The position numbers were made by a program, and so were the translations under genes. This document shows, piece by piece, positions 56,597 through 64,000 of a DNA stretch of 64,000 nucleotides. The number at the start of each line of letters is the position of its first letter. Position 1 is the first letter of the stretch. Origin of the DNA: Streptomyces blattellae (GTDB taxonomy: Bacteria; Actinomycetota; Actinomycetes; Streptomycetales; Streptomycetaceae). Below the pieces are notes generated by a model, which saw only the letters and a program-made list of their open reading frames with translations, searched no databases and was not told the origin of the DNA. The DNA lies in NCBI RefSeq assembly GCF_009709555.1, contig NZ_WJBG01000167.1, positions 108,820 to 172,819 of the forward strand, read 5' to 3'.

Positions 56597-58180
56597 ATGG
56601 CAAAGCGTCGGGATGAGCTCGCCGCCTACGCGTTCGCTCGCAAGCGCACCGTCGCGGCGTTTCTGGCGCCGTCCCCGGGAGGCTCCGAAGAGGGTGCGCC
56701 GCGTCCCGTTCGTACGGTGATGCCCAGCCTGGCGGTGGGCGTGGTGCTGGTGATCGGCTTCATCGCCTGGGGCGTGATCAGGCCCACGGCGCCCAAGGGC
56801 TGGGACACTCCCGGCGAGTACATCATCGTCGACAGCGACTCCACGACGCGGTACGTCGTCCTCAACGACGAGACGTCGAACGGCAAGAAGACCAGGACGC
56901 TGCACCCCGTCCTCAACTACGCCTCCGCCAAGCTCCTCCTCGACAAGGGCAAGGGCAGCGTCATCGAGGTCCCCGGCAAGGAGATCGACAAGAGCGGCAT
57001 CCCGCACGGCGCGACCCTCGGTATCCCGTACGCCCCCGACCGGCTGCCCGCCAAGGACGACGCGGAGAAGGCGAAGACCTGGGCGGTGTGCGAGCGCCCG
57101 GCCTCCGGCTCCGGCACGGACGACGCCATCGACCGTGCCGTCTTCGTCCTCGACACCGACGACGCGAAGTCGCTGAACGACGCGGGGAAGGTCGACCCCC
57201 GCGAGGCCCTGTACGTCAGGGACCCCGGTACCGGGCAGGAGTACCTGGTCGACGGCAGGGGCAACCGCTTCCTGCTGGGCGGTTCGTCAGGTCTCGACGA
57301 CACCACCATGGAGCAGCTGCGCGCCGCCGTCATCGGCACCACGGCCGAGGCGCAGCCGGTGAGCGAGGAGTGGCTGCGCACCCTCAACGAGGGCGAGGAC
57401 ATCACCTTCCCGACCGTTCCGTCCGCCGGCGCGACGACCGCGGTCCAGGGACTCCCCGCCGCGGCGAGCACCGTGGGCCAGGTACTCACGGCACAAGAGG
57501 CGCAAGGCCCCCAGTACTACGTCGTCCTGGCGAACGAGGTCGCCCGCATCACGCCGTTCGTCGCCGCTCTGCTCCAGGTGAAGGACGGGGTCGACCCCAT
57601 CGAGGTCGACACCCGCGACGTCATCGAGGCCAACGGCGGCCCGGCGAACAGGTTCTACGCGGACAAGGGCTGGCCCGAGACGGTTCCGCGGCAGGCCAAT
57701 CCCGCGGCCACCGCGACCGGTGAGGCCCGTACCACCTCGTGCAGCGTCTACGACGGCACCATCGGCGCGGACAGCAAGCCGCAGCTCGCCGCCTGGGCCG
57801 GAACCGCCTACCCCAAGAGGGTCGTCGCCGAATCGCTGAGCGCCTATGTCTCCTCCGGCTCGGGGCTCCTCTTCCAGGAGGTCACCGGTGCGGCGGGCGG
57901 CGGCGGTGCGACGTACCTGCTGACGGACACGGGCCTGCGGTACTCGCTGCCGACGAACAACGACAGCGAGGCGGAAAGCGGCGGCAGCGGTTCGTCCTCG
58001 TCCTCGTCCTCGTCGTCGGAGGGCGAGTCGGGCGACGCGAGCGAGACGGCCAAGGCGCGGACGCGGCTGGGCTACGAGGATCTGTCCAACCCCGTGTTCG
58101 TGCCGCAGACTTGGGCGACGTTCATCCCGAAGGGCCCCACCCTGGACACCGGTAGCGCGGCACAGCCGCAGAGCCAGTGA
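56597..58180 (+). CDS. eccB: Type VII secretion ATPase-associated protein EccB
   Basis: 527 aa. A short cytoplasmic N-terminus (MAKRRDELAAYAFARKRTVA), one membrane helix (SLAVGVVLVIGFIAWGVI, about 38-55), and a large extracytoplasmic domain with repeated YVVL and YLVDGRGNRFLL strands, as in EccB. Two Cys (AVCERP and TTSCSVYD) fit its conserved disulfide. A poly-Ser/Glu low-complexity run lies near 460-480. ATG 56597 with GGAGA upstream; longer in-frame starts run into the intergenic repeats. Confidence 0.9.
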   Translation: MAKRRDELAAYAFARKRTVAAFLAPSPGGSEEGAPRPVRTVMPSLAVGVVLVIGFIAWGVIRPTAPKGWDTPGEYIIVDSDSTTRYVVLNDETSNGKKTRTLHPVLNYASAKLLLDKGKGSVIEVPGKEIDKSGIPHGATLGIPYAPDRLPAKDDAEKAKTWAVCERPASGSGTDDAIDRAVFVLDTDDAKSLNDAGKVDPREALYVRDPGTGQEYLVDGRGNRFLLGGSSGLDDTTMEQLRAAVIGTTAEAQPVSEEWLRTLNEGEDITFPTVPSAGATTAVQGLPAAASTVGQVLTAQEAQGPQYYVVLANEVARITPFVAALLQVKDGVDPIEVDTRDVIEANGGPANRFYADKGWPETVPRQANPAATATGEARTTSCSVYDGTIGADSKPQLAAWAGTAYPKRVVAESLSAYVSSGSGLLFQEVTGAAGGGGATYLLTDTGLRYSLPTNNDSEAESGGSGSSSSSSSSSEGESGDASETAKARTRLGYEDLSNPVFVPQTWATFIPKGPTLDTGSAAQPQSQ

Positions 58181-58326
58181 GGTGCGGGCGTGCGGGCTTC
58201 CCAACGAGGTTGCGGCCGACGGGACTTGACGGCGGCCGTGCGCCTGAGCATCGCGCAGGTGTGTGAATGCTGTAACTGAAAGACCTTGCCTGTGGGTAAG
58301 GGGCAGGCGGAAGATAGAGTGCTTCC

Positions 58327-58347
58327 GGCGTTCACGAACGGAACGCC
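58327..58347 (+). promoter_or_regulatory. Inverted repeat in the esx leader
   Basis: GGCGTTC-ACGAACG-GAACGCC, 7-bp arms with a 7-base spacer, about 57 bases before the first WXG100 start. A GATAGAGT -10-like element lies just upstream (58312). Possible operator or leader structure. Confidence 0.4.
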
Positions 58348-58403
58348 TCTCCGGGGCCGTCAAGGGTTTCCCGGATCAACGACGACATGGGGGAAGGTTC
58401 ATC

Positions 58404-58715
58404 ATGGCCGGCCAGTTCCGGGTAACAGAGGACGAACTGACCAAGCTCTCCGGCGACATCACCACGGTGAACGGTCAGCTGCAGGGCGAGATCCGCCGCC
58501 TCAACGGAGTGATCGACCAGATCGCGGGCGGCTGGCAGGGTACGGCGGCCTCGTCGTACCGCCAGCTGCAGGAGCGCTGGAACGCGGACGCGAAGAGGAT
58601 GAGCGACATCCTCAACGACATCAAGGAAGCCGTGGACTCCACGCGGAGCAACTACTCCGCGTCGGAAGAGCAGCAGAACTCCGAGATCAGCAAGATCATG
58701 TCGGACTTCGGCTGA
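58404..58715 (+). CDS. esxB: WXG100 ESX substrate (EsxB-like)
   Basis: 103 aa helical hairpin. The turn reads IAGGWQGTAASS with Trp44. C-terminal SNYSASEEQ gives the YxxxE secretion signal. It should form a dimer with the next product and be exported by the ESX machine. GGAAGG before ATG 58404. Confidence 0.92.
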   Translation: MAGQFRVTEDELTKLSGDITTVNGQLQGEIRRLNGVIDQIAGGWQGTAASSYRQLQERWNADAKRMSDILNDIKEAVDSTRSNYSASEEQQNSEISKIMSDFG

Positions 58716-58812
58716 TCGAGCCGTGCGGGCGGCCGACCGGTTCCACCTGGCTCTGCCCAATCTCCACAGCTTTCCACCGATTTCCTCTGACTCTTCCTGA
58801 AAGGGAACGACG

Positions 58813-59097
58813 ATGTCGATTCTCGTCAATTACGCAACCATCACCAACGCGTCCACCGACGTGCAGACCACCGCCGGTCGCATCAAGCAGCAGCTTGACG
58901 ACCTTGAGGCCGCGGTCAAGCGTGTCGCCAACACCTGGGAAGGCGAGGCGCAGGAGGGCTACCAGCGCAAGCAGCGCGAGTGGGACCGCACCGCCGCCGA
59001 CCTGCACGCGACCCTGCTGAAGATCTCCACGGCCCTGCAGAGCGCGGCCGAGAACTACCAGGCCACGGAGAAGAGCAACGCCAGCACCTGGAGCTGA
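58813..59097 (+). CDS. esxA: WXG100 ESX substrate (EsxA-like)
   Basis: 94 aa. The turn is ANTWEGEAQEGY with Trp42; ENYQATEKS near the C-terminus gives YxxxE. Forms the heterodimer partner of the previous gene. GAAAGGGA precedes the ATG. A terminator-like hairpin follows 50 bases later. Assignment of A and B is by size only. Confidence 0.92.
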   Translation: MSILVNYATITNASTDVQTTAGRIKQQLDDLEAAVKRVANTWEGEAQEGYQRKQREWDRTAADLHATLLKISTALQSAAENYQATEKSNASTWS

Positions 59098-59146
59098 GCG
59101 GAGCCCGGAGGGGTGTGAGCCCGGAGGGGCATGACATGCGCAGGAT

Positions 59147-59180
59147 CGGCCCAGCAGGCGCCATGGCGTCGGCTGGGCCG
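59147..59180 (+). terminator. Terminator-like hairpin after the esx pair
   Basis: 9-bp stem CGGCCCAGC / GCTGGGCCG around a 16-base loop, followed by CCCCTTTCTA. It would favour high levels of the two WXG100 transcripts over the mycosin gene. Confidence 0.65.
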
Positions 59181-59261
59181 CCCCTTTCTACGGGGTCGCA
59201 CACAACACCTCCAGCGAACCTTCACGGCAGTGGACGGGCTGCCGACCGCGCATGTGTCAGT

Positions 59262-59284
59262 TTCGACGTGTTCGAAACGTTCGA
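59262..59284. promoter_or_regulatory. Three TTCGA motifs at 9-bp spacing upstream of the mycosin gene
   Basis: TTCGA at 59262, 59271 and 59280, embedded in overlapping TTCGAA palindromes, about 100 bases before the mycosin start. Unidentified binding site. Confidence 0.35.
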
Positions 59285-59384
59285 AGTCGACGAAGCGGCA
59301 AGGCGCAGACGTAGTAGCCCAAGCAAGCCGCAAGCAGTCAAGCAAGCACACACAAGTGAGCAAGGAAGCCCTGGGAGCCTGGAC

Positions 59385-60659
59385 ATGAGGGGCCTGGACG
59401 TGGAGGGCCTGACAGCCCGTCCGCGCAGCGGTAACGGTGGAACCCGCGCACTGCAGCGGGCCTTTGGTGTGCTCGCGGCGATGGGAATCTGCCTGGCATC
59501 CGCTCCACCGGCACTCGCGGACTCCGCCGGTGCCGACAATCCCGACTTCGGCCTGGCGGCCAGCTCGGAGTGCGTCTTCGGCGGCGACGTCATCAAGTCC
59601 ACGCCGTGGTCACTTCAACGCGTCCTCCTGGACCAGCTGCGCGAACAGGCGACGGGCAAGGGTGTCACCGTCGCGGTGATCGACACCGGCGTCGACGACT
59701 CCAACCCCCAGCTCCGCGGCGCCGTGGCGGCCGGCAGCAAGTCCTACGTCGGCGGCTCCGCCACCGATGACCTCGAAGGCCACGGCACAAGGGTGGCGGG
59801 CATCATCGCAGCGCGCCCCCTGAAGGGCACAGGCTTCGTGGGTATCGCACCGGAGGCCGAGATCCTGTCCTACCGCTACACGGGCGGGGAGAACAAGCAG
59901 GGCAACTCGGCCACCATGGCAGCCGCCATCGACGCCGCGGTGGCCGCGGGCGCCGAGATCATCAACATTTCCTCGGACACCGCGGACAAGTCAGACAACC
60001 TGCCCCTGGCGAACTCCGTGGCGAACGCGGTGAGCAAGGGCGCGTTGATCGTGGCGGCCGCCGGCAATGACGGAGCGGACGGCAAGTCGGCGAACACGTA
60101 CCCCGCCTCGTACGACGGCGTCCTGGCGGTAGCGGCCTCCGACCGCAACGACGAACGGGCCTTCTTCTCCCAGTCCGGCGACTTCGTCGACATCGCCGCA
60201 CCCGGCGTCGGCATGGTCTCCACCGTCCCCAAGAGCGGCCAGTGCACCGCCGACGGCACGAGCTTCGCCGCACCGTACGTCGCGGGCGTCGCCGCCCTGC
60301 TGAAGCAGAAACACCCGGACTGGACAGCGGCCCAAATCGCCACCCACCTTGAGGAAACAGCCCAGCGACCGGGCCGGGAACCCAACCGCTTCATCGGCTG
60401 GGGAGTCGTGGACCCGGTCGCCGCGTTGTCGGACGACTCCACGCCAGGAACCTCACCGTCACCGGATCCGGTGACGACCCCGGGCGGGGATGGGGTGGTC
60501 CCGATGGCAGTGACCATGGGAGAGACCGAGGCTGAGCGGGAGCGCCGAATCGCCATGTATGTCTTGGGCATTGGCGCGGCGCTGGCGCTGGTGGTTGCTG
60601 GGAGTGGAGTGGCTGTGCGGGACTGGCGGGCGCGGCGGGGTGGTCGGGCTGGTGGGTAG
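59385..60659 (+). CDS. mycP: Type VII secretion-associated subtilisin-like mycosin
   Basis: 424 aa. Sec signal ALQRAFGVLAAMGICLASAP, then a subtilase domain with Asp100 in VIDTGVDDSN, His133 in EGHGTRVAG, oxyanion AAGNDGADG and Ser293 in DGTSFAAPYVAG. A C-terminal membrane helix (YVLGIGAALALVVAGSGVAV) anchors it facing outside. ATG 59385 follows GGGAG; nearby upstream codons look non-coding. ESX mycosins stabilise the secretion complex and process substrates. Confidence 0.92.
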   Translation: MRGLDVEGLTARPRSGNGGTRALQRAFGVLAAMGICLASAPPALADSAGADNPDFGLAASSECVFGGDVIKSTPWSLQRVLLDQLREQATGKGVTVAVIDTGVDDSNPQLRGAVAAGSKSYVGGSATDDLEGHGTRVAGIIAARPLKGTGFVGIAPEAEILSYRYTGGENKQGNSATMAAAIDAAVAAGAEIINISSDTADKSDNLPLANSVANAVSKGALIVAAAGNDGADGKSANTYPASYDGVLAVAASDRNDERAFFSQSGDFVDIAAPGVGMVSTVPKSGQCTADGTSFAAPYVAGVAALLKQKHPDWTAAQIATHLEETAQRPGREPNRFIGWGVVDPVAALSDDSTPGTSPSPDPVTTPGGDGVVPMAVTMGETEAERERRIAMYVLGIGAALALVVAGSGVAVRDWRARRGGRAGG

Positions 60660-60752
60660 GAGCAGTTCGGGTTGGGCGGTGGCTTGGGCGATGGCTTGGG
60701 CGCCGAGTGGGCGCGCTGACAACTTGAGGAACAGGGGAGAGGACAACGGGGT

Positions 60753-61097
60753 ATGAGCAACGGGATGCGGGTCGATCTGAGCGCTCTGGATGAGGTCATC
60801 CGGAAGCTGTGGACGTTGCTGGACGATATGGATAAGGCGGGGCAGACGTCGCGGTACAACACGGAGATCCCCGCCAGCGCGTTCGGGGCCATGTTCAAAG
60901 AGGCGGGCGACCTGCACGCAGCGCACCATGACGCGAAGACTCAGCTTGAGGGCGCGATCGGGGGACTTCACAGCCTGATCGAAACATTCGGCACGAGCAC
61001 CTCCAAGGTGAAAGACAAGTACACCGAGCAGGAGTACGCGACCAAGCGACAAATGGGCGATAATTCCGGAGGATCTAACGGTGACTTTGCCAAGTAG
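60753..61097 (+). CDS. EspC-like ESX secretion target
   Basis: 114 aa, helical. VDLSALDEVIRKLWTLLDDM and a later GAIGGLHSLIETFGTST helix suggest a two-helix hairpin without a central WXG, as in the ESX_1 secretion-target C family. DKYTEQEYAT gives a YxxxE signal. A 12-bp tandem repeat (GTGGCTTGGGCG / ATGGCTTGGGCG) lies just upstream. Base use is less GC-biased than in neighbours. Probably the partner of the next product. Confidence 0.75.
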   Translation: MSNGMRVDLSALDEVIRKLWTLLDDMDKAGQTSRYNTEIPASAFGAMFKEAGDLHAAHHDAKTQLEGAIGGLHSLIETFGTSTSKVKDKYTEQEYATKRQMGDNSGGSNGDFAK

Positions 61098-61135
61098 ACC
61101 GATCGAGAATCGCCTAGAGAGGGGAAGCGTTCAAA

Positions 61136-62575
61136 ATGGCCGGTGACAAGGAACTGCCTGCGCCCGAGATCGAGTATGCCACCTGCGCTGTGGACCCGGG
61201 GCGGCCTCAGACCAAGACTCAATTCATCGACCACTCACTCAAAGAGCTCAAGCAGATGCTTGAGGGTGCCAACCCGGGGGCGATCGAAGAGGTCGGCCGC
61301 CACTGGGGAAAGGTCAACGAAATTCTCGCCGGTGGCGAGGGAGGAGGGGTCGCTGGCCTGCTCGACAAGGCAGTCGATAACGTCTTGGAGCACTGGGAGG
61401 GTGAAGCAGCCAGCAGTTTCGAGAAGCAGGCTCGCAAAATCTCGCAGAGCCTACGAAACGCAGCATGGCATGCTGACCTCAACAGGTCCCAGATGGCTGA
61501 CGCGGGTGCGCAGTTGCGGATCGCGAAGACTGAAGTGGATGGCCTTGAGGAACCCGGCGCCTTCGAAAAGGGTCTTGATAACCTGACCGAGATTACGACC
61601 ACCGGAGCCAACGCCGACAAGGCGCTTGCGAGAGGCGACATGAGCGCCGCGCAAATTGCCCACGAATATGAGAGCGATATCGGTTCCAGCAGGTTCGTGC
61701 AACTGAAGGCCGTCGGGGCGATGGAGACTCTCGGGGCCAACTACATGCGAGTCACTCGGAACTTGGAGAACAACCGCGCGTACCAGGACGACAAGGGCCA
61801 TATCAAGGAGCCCAATGGTGATGTGGAGTACTCACCACCTGTCACACCTGGTGGAGTTGGTGCGTCCCGACCGGGAATCGCGGGCTCAGGTAGTAAGCCG
61901 TGGAGCGCAGGTCCGACTACGAGCGTCAAGCCGGCCCCAACGGTGCCACGTGATCAAGGCATTACAGGAGGTACGCAACTCCCGACCGCCAAGACAAAGG
62001 TGGACAGCATTTCTCCCGGCCTGACGGGGACCGGGCCTAGCTCTGGCACCGGGGGCACCAGCGTCGGTGGGGGCGGCGTTGGGACCGGCGGTGCTCAAAG
62101 CCCTGGCATCGTGGCTCCTGGCGGAGGGACTGGCGTCGGGCGTGGTACACCCGCACGGGGCGGTAGCGGCGTCGCGGGCGGCGGTCGCGCAGCGGGTACT
62201 GGTGCCGCAGCAGGCCGCGGTGGCGGAGGCCGAGCCGGTATGGGCGGCATGGGCGGCGCGGGAGCTGGCGCAGCTGGCCGAGGCGGTGCTGGCGCTGGCG
62301 GGCGTGGAGCCCTAGCGAAGTCCCGTGGTGGTGTGGTCGGAGCGGCCAAGGGCATCACGGGCAAGGGTGCCGGTGGCGGTGCTGGTCTGCATGGCAGCCG
62401 CGGCGGAACCCAGCGCGGAGCTGGTGCAATGGCTGGCGGTATGGGCGGTCGCAACGGTCGACGGACCAACGACGAGAATAGCCAAGGCGAGCGTCCCGAC
62501 TACCTGGTCGAGGACGAAGAGACCTGGATCTCGGAAGAGGACCGCAACCGGAACGTACCGCGGACCATCGAGTAG
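61136..62575 (+). CDS. PPE-like ESX substrate with Gly-rich tail
   Basis: 479 aa. The N-terminal 210 residues are helical, with VLEHWEGEAASSFEKQA holding a WxG turn (Trp87), like a longer WXG100/PPE unit. A Pro/Thr/Gly linker and about 150 Gly/Ala/Arg-rich residues (GMGGMGGAGAGAAGRG) follow. The last 25 residues are acidic and conserved-looking: DYLVEDEETWISEEDRNR then VPRTIE. No signal peptide, so ESX export is likely. AGAGGGGAAG before the ATG. Ends at a strong terminator. Confidence 0.78.
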   Translation: MAGDKELPAPEIEYATCAVDPGRPQTKTQFIDHSLKELKQMLEGANPGAIEEVGRHWGKVNEILAGGEGGGVAGLLDKAVDNVLEHWEGEAASSFEKQARKISQSLRNAAWHADLNRSQMADAGAQLRIAKTEVDGLEEPGAFEKGLDNLTEITTTGANADKALARGDMSAAQIAHEYESDIGSSRFVQLKAVGAMETLGANYMRVTRNLENNRAYQDDKGHIKEPNGDVEYSPPVTPGGVGASRPGIAGSGSKPWSAGPTTSVKPAPTVPRDQGITGGTQLPTAKTKVDSISPGLTGTGPSSGTGGTSVGGGGVGTGGAQSPGIVAPGGGTGVGRGTPARGGSGVAGGGRAAGTGAAAGRGGGGRAGMGGMGGAGAGAAGRGGAGAGGRGALAKSRGGVVGAAKGITGKGAGGGAGLHGSRGGTQRGAGAMAGGMGGRNGRRTNDENSQGERPDYLVEDEETWISEEDRNRNVPRTIE

Positions 62576-62580
62576 GCGCA

Positions 62581-62617
62581 CGAGTGAGCCGCACGGAGCG
62601 AATGTGCGGCTCACTCG
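62581..62617 (+). terminator. Terminator after the PPE-like gene
   Basis: Perfect 14-bp stem CGAGTGAGCCGCAC / GTGCGGCTCACTCG with a 9-base loop. Confidence 0.85.
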
Positions 62618-62663
62618 CATGATGACTGGCGGAACCAGTCGTGGTTGAGTGAGGAGCAAAGAA

Positions 62664-64000
62664 GTGAGTTTCAAGCGAGTCTGGCCTACGGCGGGAGTCG
62701 TGACACTGACAGGAGCTCTGCTCCTCACTACGGCCCCAACTGCATCGGCGGACTACGTCAGAGATCAACAATGGGCCCTGAACGCATTCGCAGCAGAAGA
62801 CGTTTGGGCTGAGTCCCAAGGAGAGGGCGTTACGGTTGCTGTCGTCGACTCTGGAGTCGATTCCGATCACCCTGATCTCAGCGGCCAGGTCCTCGAAGGA
62901 AGAGACTTTACTGGCGGTGGGAGCGCCAAAGAGGACGTCTTCGGGCATGGGACTGCTATGGCAAGCGTTATCGCTGCACATGGTCATGGTGCGGGACGCG
63001 ACTCCGGTATGATCGGACTGGCACCCAAGGCCAAGATCTTGCCGCTTCGCACGTATCAAAAGGAAAACGACAAGAATCCAGATGCCGTGTGGAGTACTGC
63101 TGTTCGGTACGCGGTCGACCAGGGCGCGAAGGTCATCAATTTGTCCTTTGGTGCTGATGGCGGCAAGACTTCAAGTGAAGGTCGCGAGGCGATTGCATAC
63201 GCACAAGCCCGCGATGTCGTGGTTGTTGCAGCCGCAGGAAATAATGGAGCTGTTGCTGTTGAGGAGCCAGCAGCACTGCCCGGCGTTATTTCTGTCGGTG
63301 CTATCGATGAAAACGCAAACCGGTGGATTGGCTCCAATAGCGGCAAAGGGCTCACCCTCATGGCCCCCGGCGTCCAAGTTCTTTCCGCAGACCCCGAGTC
63401 ATCGCAGGGATACAGCCTTTCTGACGGAACCTCAGATGCTACTGCCTACGTATCTGCCGCTGCGGCCCTGGTTCGCTCTAAGTACCCCGACCTCTCCGCA
63501 GGCCAAGTAATCAATCGCCTGATCAAGTCGGCCACCTTTGCGCACCACGAGGGTTTGAAGGCACCCGACGAGGAGTACGGCTACGGGATCGTTCGGCCGT
63601 ACTCGGCGCTCACGATGGACATCCCCGCCGGCCCCAAGGAGAACCCTCTAGGCCAGCTCCAGTCGTCCGACTCGTCTTCTGGGGAAACGGACACCTCAAA
63701 CCAGGCCGAAGAGGAGGAGTCCTCCTCCAGCAACGTCCTCGTCATCGCCGGTGGCATCGCAGCCGTCGTGGTCGTCATGGCCATCTTCTTCGCGGTGATC
63801 CGGAGCCGCCGCAACCGCGGTAACAACGGCCCTGGCCCCGGCGGCGGCTTCCCTCCCCAGGGCACGGGCTATCCGCCTCAGTCCCCGACGGGCTACCAGC
63901 CGTACCCCAACGCAGCTCCTCCCAACCAGGGCTACCCCACGCCTCCCGGACAGCCCCCACAGCACCCCAACCCCTACGCCCAACAGCCCCCGCACCAAGG
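62664..64000 (+). CDS. Second ESX mycosin, C-terminus cut by window edge
   Basis: At least 445 aa. Signal peptide WPTAGVVTLTGALLLTTAP with a cut after TASA. Asp62 in VVDSGVDSD, His95 in FGHGTAMAS, AAGNNGAV, and Ser257 in DGTSDATAYVS, where the usual FAAP reads DATA. A Ser/Glu-rich region, a membrane helix (VLVIAGGIAAVVVVMAIFFAV) and a Pro/Gly/Tyr-rich cytoplasmic tail follow; the tail is longer than in most mycosins. GTG 62664 with GAGGAG. The codon use is clearly more A/T-rich than the first mycosin, so it is not a recent duplicate. Confidence 0.88.
   Translation, partial: MSFKRVWPTAGVVTLTGALLLTTAPTASADYVRDQQWALNAFAAEDVWAESQGEGVTVAVVDSGVDSDHPDLSGQVLEGRDFTGGGSAKEDVFGHGTAMASVIAAHGHGAGRDSGMIGLAPKAKILPLRTYQKENDKNPDAVWSTAVRYAVDQGAKVINLSFGADGGKTSSEGREAIAYAQARDVVVVAAAGNNGAVAVEEPAALPGVISVGAIDENANRWIGSNSGKGLTLMAPGVQVLSADPESSQGYSLSDGTSDATAYVSAAAALVRSKYPDLSAGQVINRLIKSATFAHHEGLKAPDEEYGYGIVRPYSALTMDIPAGPKENPLGQLQSSDSSSGETDTSNQAEEEESSSSNVLVIAGGIAAVVVVMAIFFAVIRSRRNRGNNGPGPGGGFPPQGTGYPPQSPTGYQPYPNAAPPNQGYPTPPGQPPQHPNPYAQQPPHQ

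Noticed and set aside
59262..59284. tRNA-like TTCGAA loop
   Set aside because: No acceptor or anticodon stems can be drawn around it.
59131..59388. Possible small gene between esxA and the mycosin
   Set aside because: No ribosome binding site, no family features; the segment holds a terminator and repeat motifs instead.

Overview
The window is Streptomyces-type chromosome. GC content is very high with G/C-rich third codon positions, GTG starts are frequent, and most genes have purine-rich ribosome binding sites. The order dxr-rseP-ispG-proS-rimP-nusA-ylxR-infB-ylxP-rbfA-truB-ribF followed by an ESX (type VII secretion) cluster is typical of the genus. No tRNA, rRNA, CRISPR array, transposase or phage gene was seen.

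Layout. (1) 1-6640: 3' part of a GABA-type aminotransferase gene, a membrane-anchored VirD4/TraD-like ATPase, a PucR regulator and an aldehyde dehydrogenase, probably an amine/GABA catabolic neighbourhood. (2) 6777-25752: a xyloglucan-utilisation locus. It has secreted GH74 and GH12 enzymes, a lipoprotein binding protein and two permeases of an ABC importer without its own ATPase, cytoplasmic GH42, GH95, GH31 and GH3 exo-enzymes, a sulfotransferase and a LacI regulator. The palindrome TCGAAGCGCTTCGA lies in the GH3, transporter and lacI promoters, so the locus looks like a self-contained regulon. (3) 25976-28413: acyl-CoA dehydrogenase and a small secreted lamin-tail protein. (4) 28602-35991: MEP isoprenoid genes dxr and ispG around the site-2 protease gene rseP, two GNAT acetyltransferases and proS. 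(5) 36101-38267: an APH-fold protein that lacks its catalytic residues, a ferritin-like protein and a lipoprotein. (6) 38462-50723: the nusA-infB translation/ribosome-maturation cluster, ending in ribF; between truB and ribF lies a large protein with a degenerate trypsin domain fused to an NTPase. (7) 50878-64000: an ESX locus with an EspI-like ATPase, an unknown conserved-looking gene, eccE, eccB, two WXG100 genes, a mycosin, an EspC-like gene, a PPE-like Gly-rich gene and a second mycosin cut by the window edge. eccC and eccD are not in view.

Across these regions, intergenic-type palindromic repeats recur, and at least four copies sit in frame inside genes (GH95, acyl-CoA dehydrogenase, infB, and the truB-ribF NTPase). 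With the two predicted dead enzymes and the xyloglucan regulon, these are the most unusual points of the window. All functions are inferred from reading the sequence; no database search was run.
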